Below are positions 1 to 47,649 of a stretch of 64,000 nucleotides of DNA, piece after piece. Position numbers and translations under genes: made by a program. The DNA is from Ashinkailepas kermadecensis. Taxonomy: Eukaryota; Arthropoda; Thecostraca; Neolepadidae. Under the pieces are notes generated by a model. That model did not search any database. It had not been told where the DNA came from and saw only the letters and a list, made by a program, of their open reading frames with translations. Positions within the stretch are counted from its first letter, which is position 1; every line of letters starts with the position of its first letter. The stretch spans positions 124,001 to 188,000 of the forward strand of contig JAOTOM010004040.1 in assembly GCA_034440615.1 (NCBI GenBank). The letters run 5' to 3'.

Positions 1-1545
1 CGCGGCCGGTATTCTATCTATAATTCACTTAATATGTATCTAGACTAACGCTGCCGGTATTCTGTGTATAATTGACCTTAGGCGTGTCCAGACTAATGCT
101 GCCGGTATTATGTGTATAATTGACTTTGGGCGTGTCCAGACTAACGCGGCCGGTATTCTGTCTATAATTGACTTGAGGCGTGTGCAGACTGACGCGGCCG
201 GTATTCTGTCTATAATTGACTTGAGGCGTGTGCAGACTGACGCGGCCGGTATTCTGTCTATAATTGACTTGAGGCGTGTGCAGACTAACGCGGCCGGTAT
301 TCTGTCTATAATTGACTTGAGGCGTGTGCAGACTGACGCGGCCGGTATTCTGTCTATAATTGACTTGAGGCGTGTGCAGACTGACGCGGCCGGTATTCTG
401 TGTATAATTGACTTGAGGCGTGTGCAGACTGACGCGGCCGGTATTCTGTCTATAATTGACTTGAGGCGTGTGCAGACTGACGCGGCCGGTATTCTGTCTA
501 TAATTGACTTGAGGCGTGTGCAGACTGACGCGGCCGGTATTCTGTCTATAATTGACTTGAGGCGTGTGCAGACTGACGCGGCCGGTATTCTGTCTATAAT
601 TGACTTGAGGCGTGTGCAGACTGACGCGGCCGGTATTCTGTGTATAATTGACTTGAGGCGTGTGCAGACTGACGCGGCCGGTATTCTGTCTAGAATTGAC
701 TTGAGGCGTGTGCAGACTGACGCGGCCGGTATTCTGTGTATAATTGACTTGAGGCGTGTGCAGACTGACGCGGCCGGTATTCTGTCTATAATTGACTTGA
801 GGCGTGTGCAGACTGACGCGGCCGGTATTCTGTCTATAATTGACTTGAGGCGTGTGCAGACTGACGCGGCCGGTATTCTGTCTATAATTGACTTGAGGCG
901 TGTGCAGACTGACGCGGCCGGTATTCTGTCTATAATTGACTTGAGGCGTGTGCAGACTGACGCGGCCGGTATTCTGTCTATAATTGACTTGAGGCGTGTG
1001 CAGACTGACGTGGCTGGTATTCTGTCTATAATTGACTTGAGGCGTGTGCAGACTGACGCGGCCGGTATTCTGTCTATAATTGACTTGAGGCGTGTGCAGA
1101 CTGACGCGGCCGGTATTCTGTCTATAATTGACTTGAGGCGTGTGCAGACTGACGCGGCCGGTATTCTGTCTATAATTGACTTGAGGCGTGTGCAGACTGA
1201 CGCGGCCGGTATTCTGTCTATAATTGACTTGAGGCGTGTGCAGACTGACGCGGCCGGTATTCTGTCTATAATTGACTTGAGGCGTGTGCAGACTGACGCG
1301 GCCGGTATTCTGTGTATTATTGACTTGAGGCGTGTGCAGACTGACGCGGCCGGTATTCTGTCTATAATTGACTTGAGGCGTGTGCAGACTGACGCGGCCG
1401 GTATTCTGTCTATAATTGACTTGAGGCGTGTGCAGACTGACGCGGCCGGTATTCTGTCTATAATTGACTTGAGGCGTGTGCAGACTGACGCGGCCGGTAT
1501 TCTGTCTATAATTGACTTGAGGCGTGTCCAGACTGACGCGGCCGG
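1..1545. repeat. 48-bp tandem satellite, about 32 copies
   Basis: A head-to-tail array with a 48-bp unit, recognisable by cggccggtattctgtctata and ggcgtgtgcagactga. The first two or three units at the left are more diverged (cttaatatgtatctag, ctgccgg) while the rest are nearly identical, differing at a few positions such as tctgtctata/tctgtgtata. Because 48 is a multiple of three and the unit has no stop on either strand in one frame, it makes open frames of more than 500 codons on both strands. These are products of the repeat, not genes. The array is cut by the left edge or begins just inside it. Confidence 0.97.
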
Positions 1546-1999
1546 GTTACGGTGCCGTAGCGACACCACAAATCAGCGTAATCATGACCCCCAGGGACAG
1601 CTGGCCGCCCGGCTGCCGCCCGGCCAGACGTTGCCGCCCGGCCAGACGCCGCTCTGGCTCTGGGCCCGCGCTGCCCTGAAGTAGCTCTGACTCAGCTGTG
1701 ACGCTGTCTCGTCTCGGTGCTGGCCGTTCTCAGCAGACTGTTATTAGTTGCCAGGTTGTGTAGTTCATACAGTGGGAACGGTCGCCAGAGATGCATCCGT
1801 GGTTTGTTGAGTTTATGAACACATGGCACTGAATCAGGCAAGCTGCTAGGTTTTCCCCTCCTGTCACTGTCCAGGGCCACCGGGTCATCACCAGGTGCAT
1901 CACACCATCCCCCTCCGTTATGTGACGGAGAATTAGCATTTGCCGGACTTTGATCTCGGGACGTCCGTCCCAAAGTGACCGTCGCCTCTCGCCCGCCAG
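1546..1999. other. intron-like spacer before the first visible PLC-beta exon
   Basis: GC-rich sequence with short cgcccggccagacg repeats at 1606-1650, then unique sequence. I see no exon. The pyrimidine-rich stretch at 1980-1999 ending gcccgccag is the acceptor of the next exon. Confidence 0.5.
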
Positions 2000-38120
<36,121 letters not shown>

Positions 38121-38133
38121 ACGTTGGCGCCGA

Positions 38134-38594
38134 TAGAGGTACGTCCGGCGGCCGCGGCAGCTCTGCCGCTGGGATGTCACTGGTTAGAGGTACGTCCGGC
38201 GGCCGCGGCAGTTCTTCAGCTGGGATGTCACTGGTTAGAGGTACGTCCGGCGGCCGCGGTAGCTCTGCAGCTGGGATGTCACTGGTTAGAGGTACGTCCG
38301 GCGGCCGCGGCAGTTCTTCAGCTGGGATGTCACTGGTTAGAGGTACGTCCGGCGGCCGCGGCAGCTCTGCAGCTGGGATGTCACTGGTTAGAGGTACGTC
38401 CGGCGGCCGCGGCAGTTCTTCAGCTGGGATGTCACTGGTTAGAGGTACGTCCGGCGGCCGCGGCAGCTCTGCAGCTGGGATGTCACTGGTTAGAGGTACT
38501 TCCGGCGGCCGCGGCAGCTCTGCAGCTGGGATGTCACTGGTTAGAGGTACGTCCGGCGGCCGCGGCAGCTCTGCAGCTGGGATGTCACTGGTTG
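38134..38594. repeat. 51-bp minisatellite with NotI sites, 9 copies
   Basis: Unit aggtacgtccggcggccgcg followed by gcag(c/t)tct(g/t)cagctggg. Each unit holds gcggccgc. Units 1-7 alternate between a ctctgc and a ttcttc form, so a 102-bp dimer has been amplified. It starts 14 bp after the PLC-beta stop and so lies in the likely 3' UTR. Confidence 0.96.
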
Positions 38595-41500
38595 GATGTC
38601 CGCCGCAGAAATCTTGGCATCTGTTTTTTTTTGTCGATTTTGACCCCTTTGATTGGTTTGTTTGTTTCGTTAAGGTTACTGAATTGCGTGCTTCGTTTTC
38701 CTAGATGCAGATCAGAATGCTCAGTGCATCCGTGAATGCAACTTCGATGAAGGATGTTGTTCATTACTATACCGATTGCAGTCCGTATGCTGGTTCACTA
38801 ATAGTGTAATGCGGAGGAGCATCAGGCCTTAACAAAATAGCAGACTGCCAGACAGCACTCGAGCAGCCAATTTCTCACCCAAATCCAACGCAAGCAAATG
38901 CGGCCGCCTGCGTATCTGATAAATTGTGTTCTGGATTGAGGTATCCACATATCGTCCCGCTTGTTAGGGGTGAACCAAAATGGAAGCTCAGGTAGAGGCT
39001 TGTTGCACTTCCTGGGATATACATCGGCCACAACTCTGGATTACCTCCCTAATTTTCACAGTTCCTCAATAGGAAGCTTTTGGATGCAATAGGGGCTATA
39101 TGATCAATATTACCAATGTTCCGGAAAGCCCAATTAACTATCTGTTGGATGCAATGCCACTTGTGGGTGTGAATATGATGTGCTTACTTTTCGAAGTTTT
39201 GGTGCATTGTTTCAGGGTTTTTGTGGACGTTTCGTTGCTTTTTGTCGCGCAAGGCGAAATGGCAATGCTAGTTCCGATGTGATTGATATGAACGCACAGA
39301 AACATGCACCGTGATCGTTCGCCTCGGCTAATGCACCGTGTCAATCATTAATACCGAAGGCAAGGGTACAGATGTGAGGTGGAGATGGTGTATTTCTGCA
39401 GTTGTACTGCTGGATCCATATTCCCTCGCTGACCTGACGTATCCAAATCTGTACCCACTGCGTGTAGTACTCTGTACTCGTCATTCACCACTTGCCACAC
39501 TTCCGCAGCGGCCTCCAATGCCACCGGTTCTGGGCCTTAACGCGAAGCTCCGTAGGAGGGTGTGTCTTCGCTGAGTATCGAGCAAGTACAAAGGCCCGAC
39601 CGGGCTCGGTCGACTAAGGGGTTCACGGCGAGCCGTGCACAATGTCGTCTGCAGCTGTCATCGTTCTCTGCGCAAGTGGCGCCGCCGCCGGCTGACCGGC
39701 GAAGCTCCGGGCGGGCGCAGGCAGCCGGCGCCGCTAGTTGGTCTTTAGCTACCAGCGCGGATGTGTGCCACGCACGGGAGCATTTGTGATCTGCACGCTC
39801 GTTCGGGGCCGTTATCGCCCGGGTGCACTGTCCCATTTCGCCGGACGCGGCGCCCAGCAGACACGCAATACGTTGGATAGCGTCAACGTTAGATAGTAAT
39901 CGGTGCGATTTGTTGTGCGTGTACAATGCTTTACCTCGCGGTCGGCGCCGGGCCTTCGTGCGGAGGCCACGAGCGCGGCCAAGCGCCCGTGGCCTCCGTC
40001 TGCCAGCCCACGGTGATATGTGTTCGGTGTGGCGGGACCGCCGCGAACTGGCCGGAAGGCCTCCTGTTTGGACCGGGCGAACGCGTGAGGAGAGGCCTGT
40101 CCGACGCCCCCGGCTGGAAGCTCGTCATGTCACTGTTATGTCCCGCTTCGGGCCAGCATCCGTGTGGAGGGTGCGTTATTTGGTGTGCCACGCGTGCGGA
40201 TTTTGGAGAGTTTTCTGTGCAGGATTTCAGGCGTCACTATTTTGTCGTCTGCCCCGTTGTCTGCAAGACACGCACGCTCCCACTATTGTTCCTTGTTGAG
40301 AACAAATATATTTTGCCTGGGGCCGCTTCCAGGGTCCGTTTATTATCGGTTCTTCCGATGGGTGCAGCCTTTGTCCTGTCGCGAGGACCCATACTTGTGC
40401 ATGATTGCGCATGCCAGTCTTATATTTCCTTTATCACGAGGGAGCACGGCTGAGTTATCTGGGCTTTCTTGCCGATCAGGTAGGTGTGATTTGTGCAGCC
40501 GCCACCAAATCTGGCACCTCTGATGCCCCACCAGCGCTGCTAGACACGTTGGCTGCGCTGCTGCGGCGCTCATGTATGGAACTAAGAACGACTGTGGTGC
40601 CGCCTGGTCAGTGGGCCAACAACCGCGGTATGTCGCTCGTCGCCGAGCTCAGTCAGACCAGCGGCGGTCGCTCTGCGGGGTGGAAGTGACTAGTGTGTGG
40701 CGCCACAGTCGCCATTTGTTGTCCATCGGAGCAAGCGCAGTGCTGTTTGACTGCTGTTAGGGTCCATGTGTTCTCCCCGGCCTGCCCGACGCACGCTTGT
40801 ACCCTACCCCAAGACAGAAAATGCGGCCACTCCTACATGGGCGTGCCAAGTATCAAGGAACCCTAATTTCTACACGACCATTGTCAATGTGCTGTGATTT
40901 GGAAATGTTTAGCTGTGTGCTCTGTTTACAATCATTCCCTTCTTCATCAGGTCATGACTGTTGTAGCATAGTTCTTCCCTTGTATGTGTCAATACAGATT
41001 AAACCGACGTCGGCTTTAAGCACTGAATCATTGCTTATTCCACAAGGTTCGGTGTATTATTGCCAAGTGAGCCATGCTTCCAAGTGTATACAGCCAACAC
41101 AACATCTGGCATGCGTTTTTATTAGTCTGTGCCGACTGTCCACGGCTCGTACCCTGGTATTGCGCTGCAACACGATAGATACCGGCCAACCTCAATTAGA
41201 CCAGCCAGGTTTGGAGCTAGCTGTTCTGTCTGTGAGCGAAGTGTCCGGTAAACATTAGCTGTAGCTGGTGCATGTCATCCATTGACACACAGATATCGCC
41301 TTCTGACACTACTTGACGGAAGTGATGCAAATGATGCGATCAAAAATGATAATTGTCTGGATTACACCAACGTTACTAGCAGTACGTCCGCCCTGTCAAT
41401 CAACCAATTCCGATCACTTTGGGGTGACCACTGGTTACACACTATCACAATGATCAATTAGCTGTCGATCAACAAGTCACCGGCAAAATGGCGACAGCAT

Positions 41501-41682
41501 GCTGAAAGCACAATGGCCACCGGCAGATGTTTGCAGTTATGACGATCACGCCACATCGACTGCGGTAGGTGTACCGCTGTGGCGCTGATCGTCCAATCAT
41601 GCAGCTAAGGGCAGGCCAGCTGCAAGCGCCATCACTCAGTTCAGAAGAGCTGCAGTCGCAACCGCGTCGCCGCCGGGACTGG
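38595..41682. other. Intergenic gap with GC-rich block
   Basis: Between the PLC-beta stop and the DNAAF10 stop (convergent genes). 38.6-39.5 kb is ordinary sequence. About 39.55-40.7 kb is GC-rich and CpG-rich with overlapping open frames on both strands (up to 175 codons), none with a recognisable domain. ttttatt at 41115-41122 could be a distal poly(A) signal (aataaa) for DNAAF10. Confidence 0.45.
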
Positions 41683-42744
41683 CTAGTTGAAGAGCTGCAA
41701 CTTCGTCACGATCAGCACGCGCACGGTCTGGTCGAAGGACACGCACGCGCACAGGCCGCGCTTGTCAGGCGACCAGTCGAACGCCGAGACGGGCTGGGTG
41801 GAAACGATGCCGTTCTGCAGCTGCGTCGCCGTGCCCATGATGCCGAAGTTTCCGTCGGCGTCGCGCTCGCGCCGCTTGCTCGGGTACGAGTACTTCCACA
41901 GGTTCAGCGAGCCACTGCCGCCGCACGTCATGAATATGTCTCGGTTCTGCGGCAGGTGGCGCACGCACCACACGGTCGACTTGTGCGCACGCTCCGTCAG
42001 GCACGCGAGGCCGTGCTCCGGGTGCTGGGTGCGCGCGTCGAACACCAGCACGCCCGACTCGAGCGTGGTGGCGACGATCTTGTTCATCTCGATGTCGCGC
42101 CGGTCGAACTGGACGCTGCACACGCCGTTCTTGACGTTGGTCTCCCAGCGCACCCGCATCGCCCGCAGGTCGAACAGCTTGATGTCGCCGTTGTCGTAGC
42201 CGGCGCAGAGGCAGCGCTCGGCGGCGTTGTAGCTGTTCCCGAACGACACGGTCCAGCAGTCGCGGCGGGCTTCGCCCTCGACCGGCTCCATGACGGCGAC
42301 AGGCGCCTCCTGGCGCACGTCCCACACCTTGACGCTGCCGTCGCGGCTGCCGGTGGCCAGCTCGGGCGCGCCCTGCTGCCGACCGACTCCGCCCACCCCA
42401 TCCACGGCGTTCACCATCTTCTGGTGCGCGCGCACGGAGAACACGGGCTTGTACAGCCGCTCTAGGTCCCAGGTCTGCAGCACACCCTCGCTGTCGCCGG
42501 TAGCCAGGTGCCGGTCTGCGAGACTGGACGCTCCGAACGTGCCGCATTTCAGCGATTGGGGCTTTTCGGTCTCTTTGACGGTTTCCAGTTCTGCGGTGCC
42601 GACTTCGAAGATGTGGAGAGTGCCCTTTGACTTTGATGACGATCCGAGCGTCACAAATTTTGCCGAGCTAGGCACCCAGAGGACATCAAATAATGTATGA
42701 TTCATAGATTTCTCCAAATGAGTGATGATTTGTGGTTTGTCCAT
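41683..42744 (-). CDS. DNAAF10: DNAAF10 / WDR92 (Monad), WD40 dynein-arm assembly factor
   Basis: Complete, 353 residues (family about 357). WD40 propeller that works with the R2TP/prefoldin-like co-chaperone complex to assemble axonemal dynein arms in the cytoplasm. Seen: N-terminal [44 protein letters not shown], then [80 protein letters not shown] and the C-terminal [10 protein letters not shown]...[14 protein letters not shown], all family hallmarks. The start is set at ATG 42744 because MDKPQII matches the family. The frame stays open 14 codons further, but a small 5' intron probably removes that part. No introns in the coding part, unlike its neighbours. Large frames opposite it (up to 298 codons) are shadows. 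Confidence 0.97.
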   Translation of the reverse strand: MDKPQIITHLEKSMNHTLFDVLWVPSSAKFVTLGSSSKSKGTLHIFEVGTAELETVKETEKPQSLKCGTFGASSLADRHLATGDSEGVLQTWDLERLYKPVFSVRAHQKMVNAVDGVGGVGRQQGAPELATGSRDGSVKVWDVRQEAPVAVMEPVEGEARRDCWTVSFGNSYNAAERCLCAGYDNGDIKLFDLRAMRVRWETNVKNGVCSVQFDRRDIEMNKIVATTLESGVLVFDARTQHPEHGLACLTERAHKSTVWCVRHLPQNRDIFMTCGGSGSLNLWKYSYPSKRRERDADGNFGIMGTATQLQNGIVSTQPVSAFDWSPDKRGLCACVSFDQTVRVLIVTKLQLFN

Positions 42745-42758
42745 GTTTATTAGAATAC

Positions 42759-42810
42759 CTGTGTACAAGCAGACACTTAATGACATTCAACTAATTCGCT
42801 TGCCTCTTAC
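42759..42810 (-). other. DNAAF10: Probable 52-bp 5' UTR intron of DNAAF10
   Basis: On the - strand gcgtgag|gtaaga is followed 52 bp on by a pyrimidine-rich stretch and ttgtacacag|gtattc, 14 bp before the ATG. Both splice sites fit the consensus. Confidence 0.5.
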
Positions 42811-44059
42811 CTCACGCAGCGTTTTATCAGTGAAATAAATCCAACGAAAGAAAGTAGGTGACTGGAGTAACTGAGAAGGTAGGTGACTAACATTCATAGC
42901 AATGCAACGTGACGCACAACGCCACGGGATTTATTGCCACTCCAATATTTTGGCACTTGAGATTATGCATGCTTGCCAGGAGTGTTGTTTATGAAAACGG
43001 CTGAGGGTACATCAAATTAAGTGAAAGAAAACTGAGCTTGAATCACGGTATTGGGGCATTTTGCTGTGCTGACCGATGCAAAATGCGTTGAGATGGCCGA
43101 TTGCACTCTGACGGGACACAATTCGGCATCGGGTGGGAATGTGCTCTTCCAAAGTAGGCAACACGTCACCCGTCATTGCGCTTTGGCTTAACATTTCCAA
43201 TTGAAGGTATAACCCCATGCTGGATGTCAGTTTGATAGCCAACGTGTTTTGGTGAGATTTTGCGCGATTTTTGCGGCCCGTAATGATTTTGTGGGCTTGG
43301 ATTAATTTTTGGGGCCTATGGCTTTGTGTTTTTTGGTCCCGGTGCGATTTTGGGGGCCGGGTATTTTTTAGGCCTCCAATTATTTTTCGTGATTTCGGTG
43401 TGCGTTTTCTGGGCCCAACGCGTTTTAGAGGGCATTTGGCACGATTTGTGGGGTCCGTGATTTGTATGGGCTCGGATTGACTTTTGGGGCCCAGCTTGAT
43501 GCTTGTCTAGCTGCGGTACGATTCTTGCAGCCCGGCGCGATCTTTGGGCCCGTTATTTTTTTTGCGGGGCCTCCGCCTGACTTTTTTGGAGTCCGTCATC
43601 CCTAGTGTCGTCAAAGTGTCTAGCATTATTATATTAAGTAATATCAAAAGGTGTGGCTGTCAGATATCTTCGCTTTGCCTTATTGACTGTCGTGAATTCA
43701 ACCTTTAACTGATAAAATTGTCTGAATTGTCACTGCATTCTCCAACCATAAGCACACCCCTATCAGCCTGAGAAACCAACCAAACAAATGAACAGCAAAC
43801 ACGAGCAGTAACATCGCCAACGTTTAACATAGCCATCGCGAAATCCAGACCATAAATTCGGGAAGTGCATAGCTTGACTGTACCGAATGAAACACAGCCA
43901 CTTATATATGTTTAGGTTCCCCATGTAGGTAGATACATAGTGCCTACCTACATATCTGTAGGTACCTACATGTGTGGTGCATACCTAAATACCTGGGTAG
44001 TATTGTGTTTGAATGTATTAACATGACTAGCTTTCCACATATTTTGGCATTCTTGCATT
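42811..44059. other. Spacer upstream of DNAAF10
   Basis: From 43252 to 43600 a very diverged array of tgcgatttttggggcccg-like words, about 20 bp each. At 43920-43980 overlapping palindromes of the type gtaggtacctac. No gene seen. Confidence 0.5.
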
Positions 44060-44765
44060 TTCAGGTACCAATGAGACAAGTTTTACACACATTTTACCTT
44101 CATGAAGCAAATTAACCTTGAAATATTTGTAGCAAAACCAATTGTTTGAAATTTTAATTTTCTTAAATGTTCGTCTTACATAGGTTAGGTTAGGTTAAGT
44201 TGCTACATTTTTTTATATTTGCTTTGATCATCATTTGGGTAATCTTTACCTTTCGGCCGACACATACTGCCAAGGTTAGTGATTTGTAAAGAGGTGTATA
44301 GTGGGGAACAGTGACGTCACAGGAGTCGGGTGTCGGTAAAGATTACCACCTAAACTAAGATAATGTAGCATAATATACAAAATGTATCATAACATAACAT
44401 AATATAATATAATCTAATCTAATCTAACCTAACCTAACCTAACCGGAAAACCAGAATCCTCCGAAGCACTTGTGACGTCGTGACGTCACTTACCTAACTC
44501 CTGTGACGTCACTGTTCCCCACTATACACCTCTTTACGAATCACTAACCTTGGCAGTATGTGTCGGGCGAAAGGTAAAGATTACCATCATTTGTATGCTA
44601 TGTTACCCAACTCAAACTCCATGACATTTTTTGGTGTTATTTTTCCTCCAAACTGAGAAGTATGCATTTGCAGAGGAAATGAGTAGTCACATCACGTTTA
44701 GCACATTCATAAGCATTGCATTGGGAAAGGAAATTCCAATAAATTAAAAATTACCTTAAACTACG
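44060..44765 (+). repeat. Dispersed AT-rich repeat, copy I (split by a 348-bp insertion)
   Basis: Starts gagacaagttttacacacat and cttcatgaagcaaa, passes a ggttaggttaggtt run and ends with ttttttggtgtta, tgcatttgcagaggaaatga and attcataagcattgcattgg. The same blocks recur in order at 46880-47335, 47650-49135 and 50718-51500. Confidence 0.8.
44238..44585. mobile_element. 348-bp inverted-repeat element (MITE) with 8-bp target duplication
   Basis: Terminal inverted repeats of 89 bp (44238-44326 and 44497-44585) with two mismatches, beginning ggtaatctttacctttcg. Flanked on both sides by atcatttg (44230-44237, 44586-44593). An 8-bp duplication suits hAT, P or Merlin-type transposases; the gg start leans to Merlin. 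No transposase inside. The middle has taatc/taacc runs, including three to four cctaa repeats. Confidence 0.93.
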
Positions 44766-44917
44766 TACTTTATAATACAAATATAAAAAAAAACTCAACA
44801 CAGTCAAACCTCTGCTGCCTCCAGCCCTGGTCTCGTTCCGTGCTATTCCAAGATGGCCTTGGGCTTTTCTTGTGATCTTCGAGCTGTCTACTCTTCTAAA
44901 TGCACAGTCGAATGGGC

Positions 44918-44968
44918 CGTATGACCAACGCAGTCGATGCGCCCCTAAACCCAAATAACCAACCAAAT
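44918..44968 (+). mobile_element. SINE 3' tail fragment
   Basis: gtatgaccaacgcagtcgat and cccaaataaccaaccaaat recur almost unchanged at 58687-58736 and correspond to the 3' part of the tRNA-derived SINE at 61880 (atgactcaacggtcgacg...). Confidence 0.6.
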
Positions 44969-46409
44969 GCACGGCCGATCTATACGAACCTTAATACACG
45001 ACACGGGACTCAACTCACCTTTGACCAAGGCCCTCCTTTGACTTTAACGTGGTGGAACTCGTAGAAATTCGATGCAGTTGCTATAGCAACCATAAATACA
45101 ATTTCAATAAGGTACCATTATGGAAAGAAAAAGTTGTCTAGCTGTGAACATCCGCTGTGAAATGTTTACAGATTTGGCGCAGCTTAGACAAGGTGGTACC
45201 ACATCACACATCATTCTGAGTCTTTCGCTTTCCGCTTTCGCTTCCGTGTCTATGCATATTTGGGGAGGCGTGAATGTCGATGTATCGCGATACGCTAGTA
45301 TCTAACTAGGAAAGAAGGTACAAATTATTTGAGTTGATGTTTTTTTGTAACGTGTGAAAGGTAGAATTGGAAGATTGGCTGTAGTCCCGTTGGTTCAAGA
45401 AGGGCGATAGTAAGGGGGAATAACAATGTCAGCTCCCATTGTTGTCTTGGCTCTGTGTATTTTAGCCACTATGGGTCCCATAGAGCTGCGAATTAATTGT
45501 CATTATTGTTACTAGTATTATTTTGGGTATGTACCTATATATCAGAAACATCTAGGCCAATTTTTGGTCGAAGTAGGCTTTTCTGGTGCTCTCCGACATG
45601 ATTTGAATGAATTTGATCTTCATTTAAATTTATTTTGGAAATGACAACTTCTCAGGATATAAGCCATTCAGGTTACCAACTGTGGTACCTATAGCCTTTC
45701 TAGTGGTATCTAGGTCAAGCCTTTCTGCCTGATCAACATAGCATTATTTTGAAGCTGGCCGTAACGATCGCACGATGGGTCCATACTACCGACCGTAACG
45801 ACAGCATGCACAGTCTGTACAAGCATATGTAGCGAGCATACGTATGAACGGTCTCTACCTACCGTTTGGCAGTGAAACATGCGTACTTTCTGTACGTACG
45901 GGCTGTGCCGGCTGGGGTGGAGTGGAGGCCGATTGTGACCTCATTTGACCTGGGGTCATGAAATGTATACTGCAGCAAGTTCACTACAGCTGTAATTCCT
46001 CCAAATTTTGTGCTTCTAGTTTCTGATCTTAGGTGCCCGAACTCCCCCCGGTGAACGTTATGTGAGAGGCATGTTGACCGGGTATCTTCTGCACTTTCTA
46101 CAGTAGCATTGCTTGCACTCAAAATGTAACAGAATGTGGTGTGTACAGAACCGGGCCGTTGAAATAAACAACTTGAACTGGATATGGATGGAATGTTTCC
46201 TTCCAGATACAAAGTTCCATGATGACAATTCCAAATGGTCCAATTGGACATTCATTGCATGAGTGGGCTTTAATTAAGTATTTCCCTCTACTTTCATGGG
46301 CAGATATTATTATATCAAGCAACTCATAGATAGTGGAAAGTAATCTAAAGTGCTACATTAACCAACGACCCTGACCGCTAACGATTGTGTGATCAGGTTA
46401 AAAAAGTTA

Positions 46410-46482
46410 TGGCACCGAGATTTGAACCCATCACCACCCGTACGGAAAGCGGACGCCTTAACCAACTGCGCCAATCATCAAC
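46410..46482 (-). mobile_element. tRNA-like sequence (SINE head or tRNA pseudogene)
   Basis: On the - strand: tggcgcagttggttaaggcg (A box) and gggttcaaatctc (B box) at tRNA spacing. D stem is sound, but the anticodon and acceptor stems pair poorly, so it is not a working tRNA. Confidence 0.6.
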
Positions 46483-46879
46483 AGCCTAGGCCTGGGTACG
46501 CTATGTAGAGCATGCTGACTGAGGAGATGTTTGTTTCCTCAACGATCTCCTATGGAGTGTTGCATGTTCTTTACACACCACCTTATTTGAAATGGTAGCA
46601 ATCTCACTTATATGTGATTTTCCAAAGAAATAATTGCAGAAGTTCCTAGGGAAGCTTCAGCAAGTCCAGTGCATGCATTATTTCTCAATCTGCACTCAGT
46701 GGCTTTTCTATATAAATACCTTCCTGAAAATTAAAAGTTTGCATGGTATTATTTCAGAAATTAATAGTATTCTGGCATAGTTGATGAATGGCATGTCTTA
46801 GCTTATAACATTGACAGATGGGCAGTGGCATGCAAGCAGTTTCAAAGTTGGGGGAAGAGCTCTTTTCAATTTGATTCAG

Positions 46880-47335
46880 TTTGCAGCTTAAGGTAACCAC
46901 AAGACAAGTTTTGCACATATTTTACCTCCATGAGGCATCCAGAGGTGTTAGGTTTGGTTAACTTATGGTAGGTTAGGCTTTTGTTGTAAGTTGGATGTAT
47001 TTGTATTTTTTGGAAACTATACAAAAACATTTGAGTTTTTCTTCAAAAACAGTTCAGGCTAGCTTAGGTTAGAATGGATTATATTTTTTATTATAATTTT
47101 TTAGAAAAAAAATTGTTTGGAAATGTTCCATCTTAAAAAAAATATTTTTGTTCTTGCATAAAAGGTTTGGTTAGTTTGGGTTATGTTACTTTTTTCTTTA
47201 TTTGTTCTCCCAAATGAAAAAAAAAATGCATTGGCAGAGGAAATGAGTGGTCACACCAGGTTCAGCATATTCATAAACATTGCATTAAAAAAGAAGAAAT
47301 TTCAAGAAATCGGAAATTAGCTTAAACTTCACATG
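46880..47335 (+). repeat. Dispersed AT-rich repeat, copy II
   Basis: Blocks ccacaagacaagttttgcac, tacctccatgaggca, then ggcagaggaaatgagtggtc and attcataaacattgcatt, in the same order as copy I. Confidence 0.75.
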
Positions 47336-47649
47336 GTGTTTAAGGCCCATAGGATCAATGTAGGGTGTCAAAATTAGCTCAATGATCAGGAAGTAGGTAA
47401 CTGAATAAAGAAGTAAAAATCATTCATGGTGAATAGGGTCTTGGATCTTCTTGTTTTGAGGTCTTCATCGGTTAATGAAGTCATGTTGCACCCTAACTGG
47501 AGATGTTGAGAGACAAAATACTTCACCAAAAAAGAATTTAGAGATTGTTATTGTGCTTTCTGTCATGTTCATGAGGCAAGTTTGACACACATCTTACTCC
47601 CATGAAGTGAACAAAGGGGTTTGGTTTTGTTAGGTTTGGTGGTATTATT

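Larger units (their letters stand above)
44766..46880. other. Intergenic, no gene seen
   Basis: AT-rich. Holds a SINE tail at 44918-44968, a possible fragment of the TTAA element near 45930-46022 and a tRNA-like segment at 46410-46482. Confidence 0.5.

Noticed and set aside
1..1545. CRISPR-like array
   Set aside because: Units are head-to-tail with no unique spacers, and the DNA is plainly animal.
40..1684. Open frames of more than 500 codons on both strands
   Set aside because: They are the 48-bp satellite read in its three-fold phase. Both strands are open at once, and there is no start region, domain or codon bias beyond the repeat.
39926..40453. 175-codon frame as a gene
   Set aside because: Cys-rich by chance in GC-rich sequence; overlapping frames on both strands and no domain or codon bias favouring this one.
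41569..42547. Open frames of 298 and 260 codons over DNAAF10
   Set aside because: Shadows of the GC-rich DNAAF10 coding sequence in other frames; no homology.
44160..44443. Interstitial telomere block (TTAGG)n
   Set aside because: Only three to four units at a time, and they belong to the dispersed repeat and the MITE, so they do not indicate a telomere fusion.
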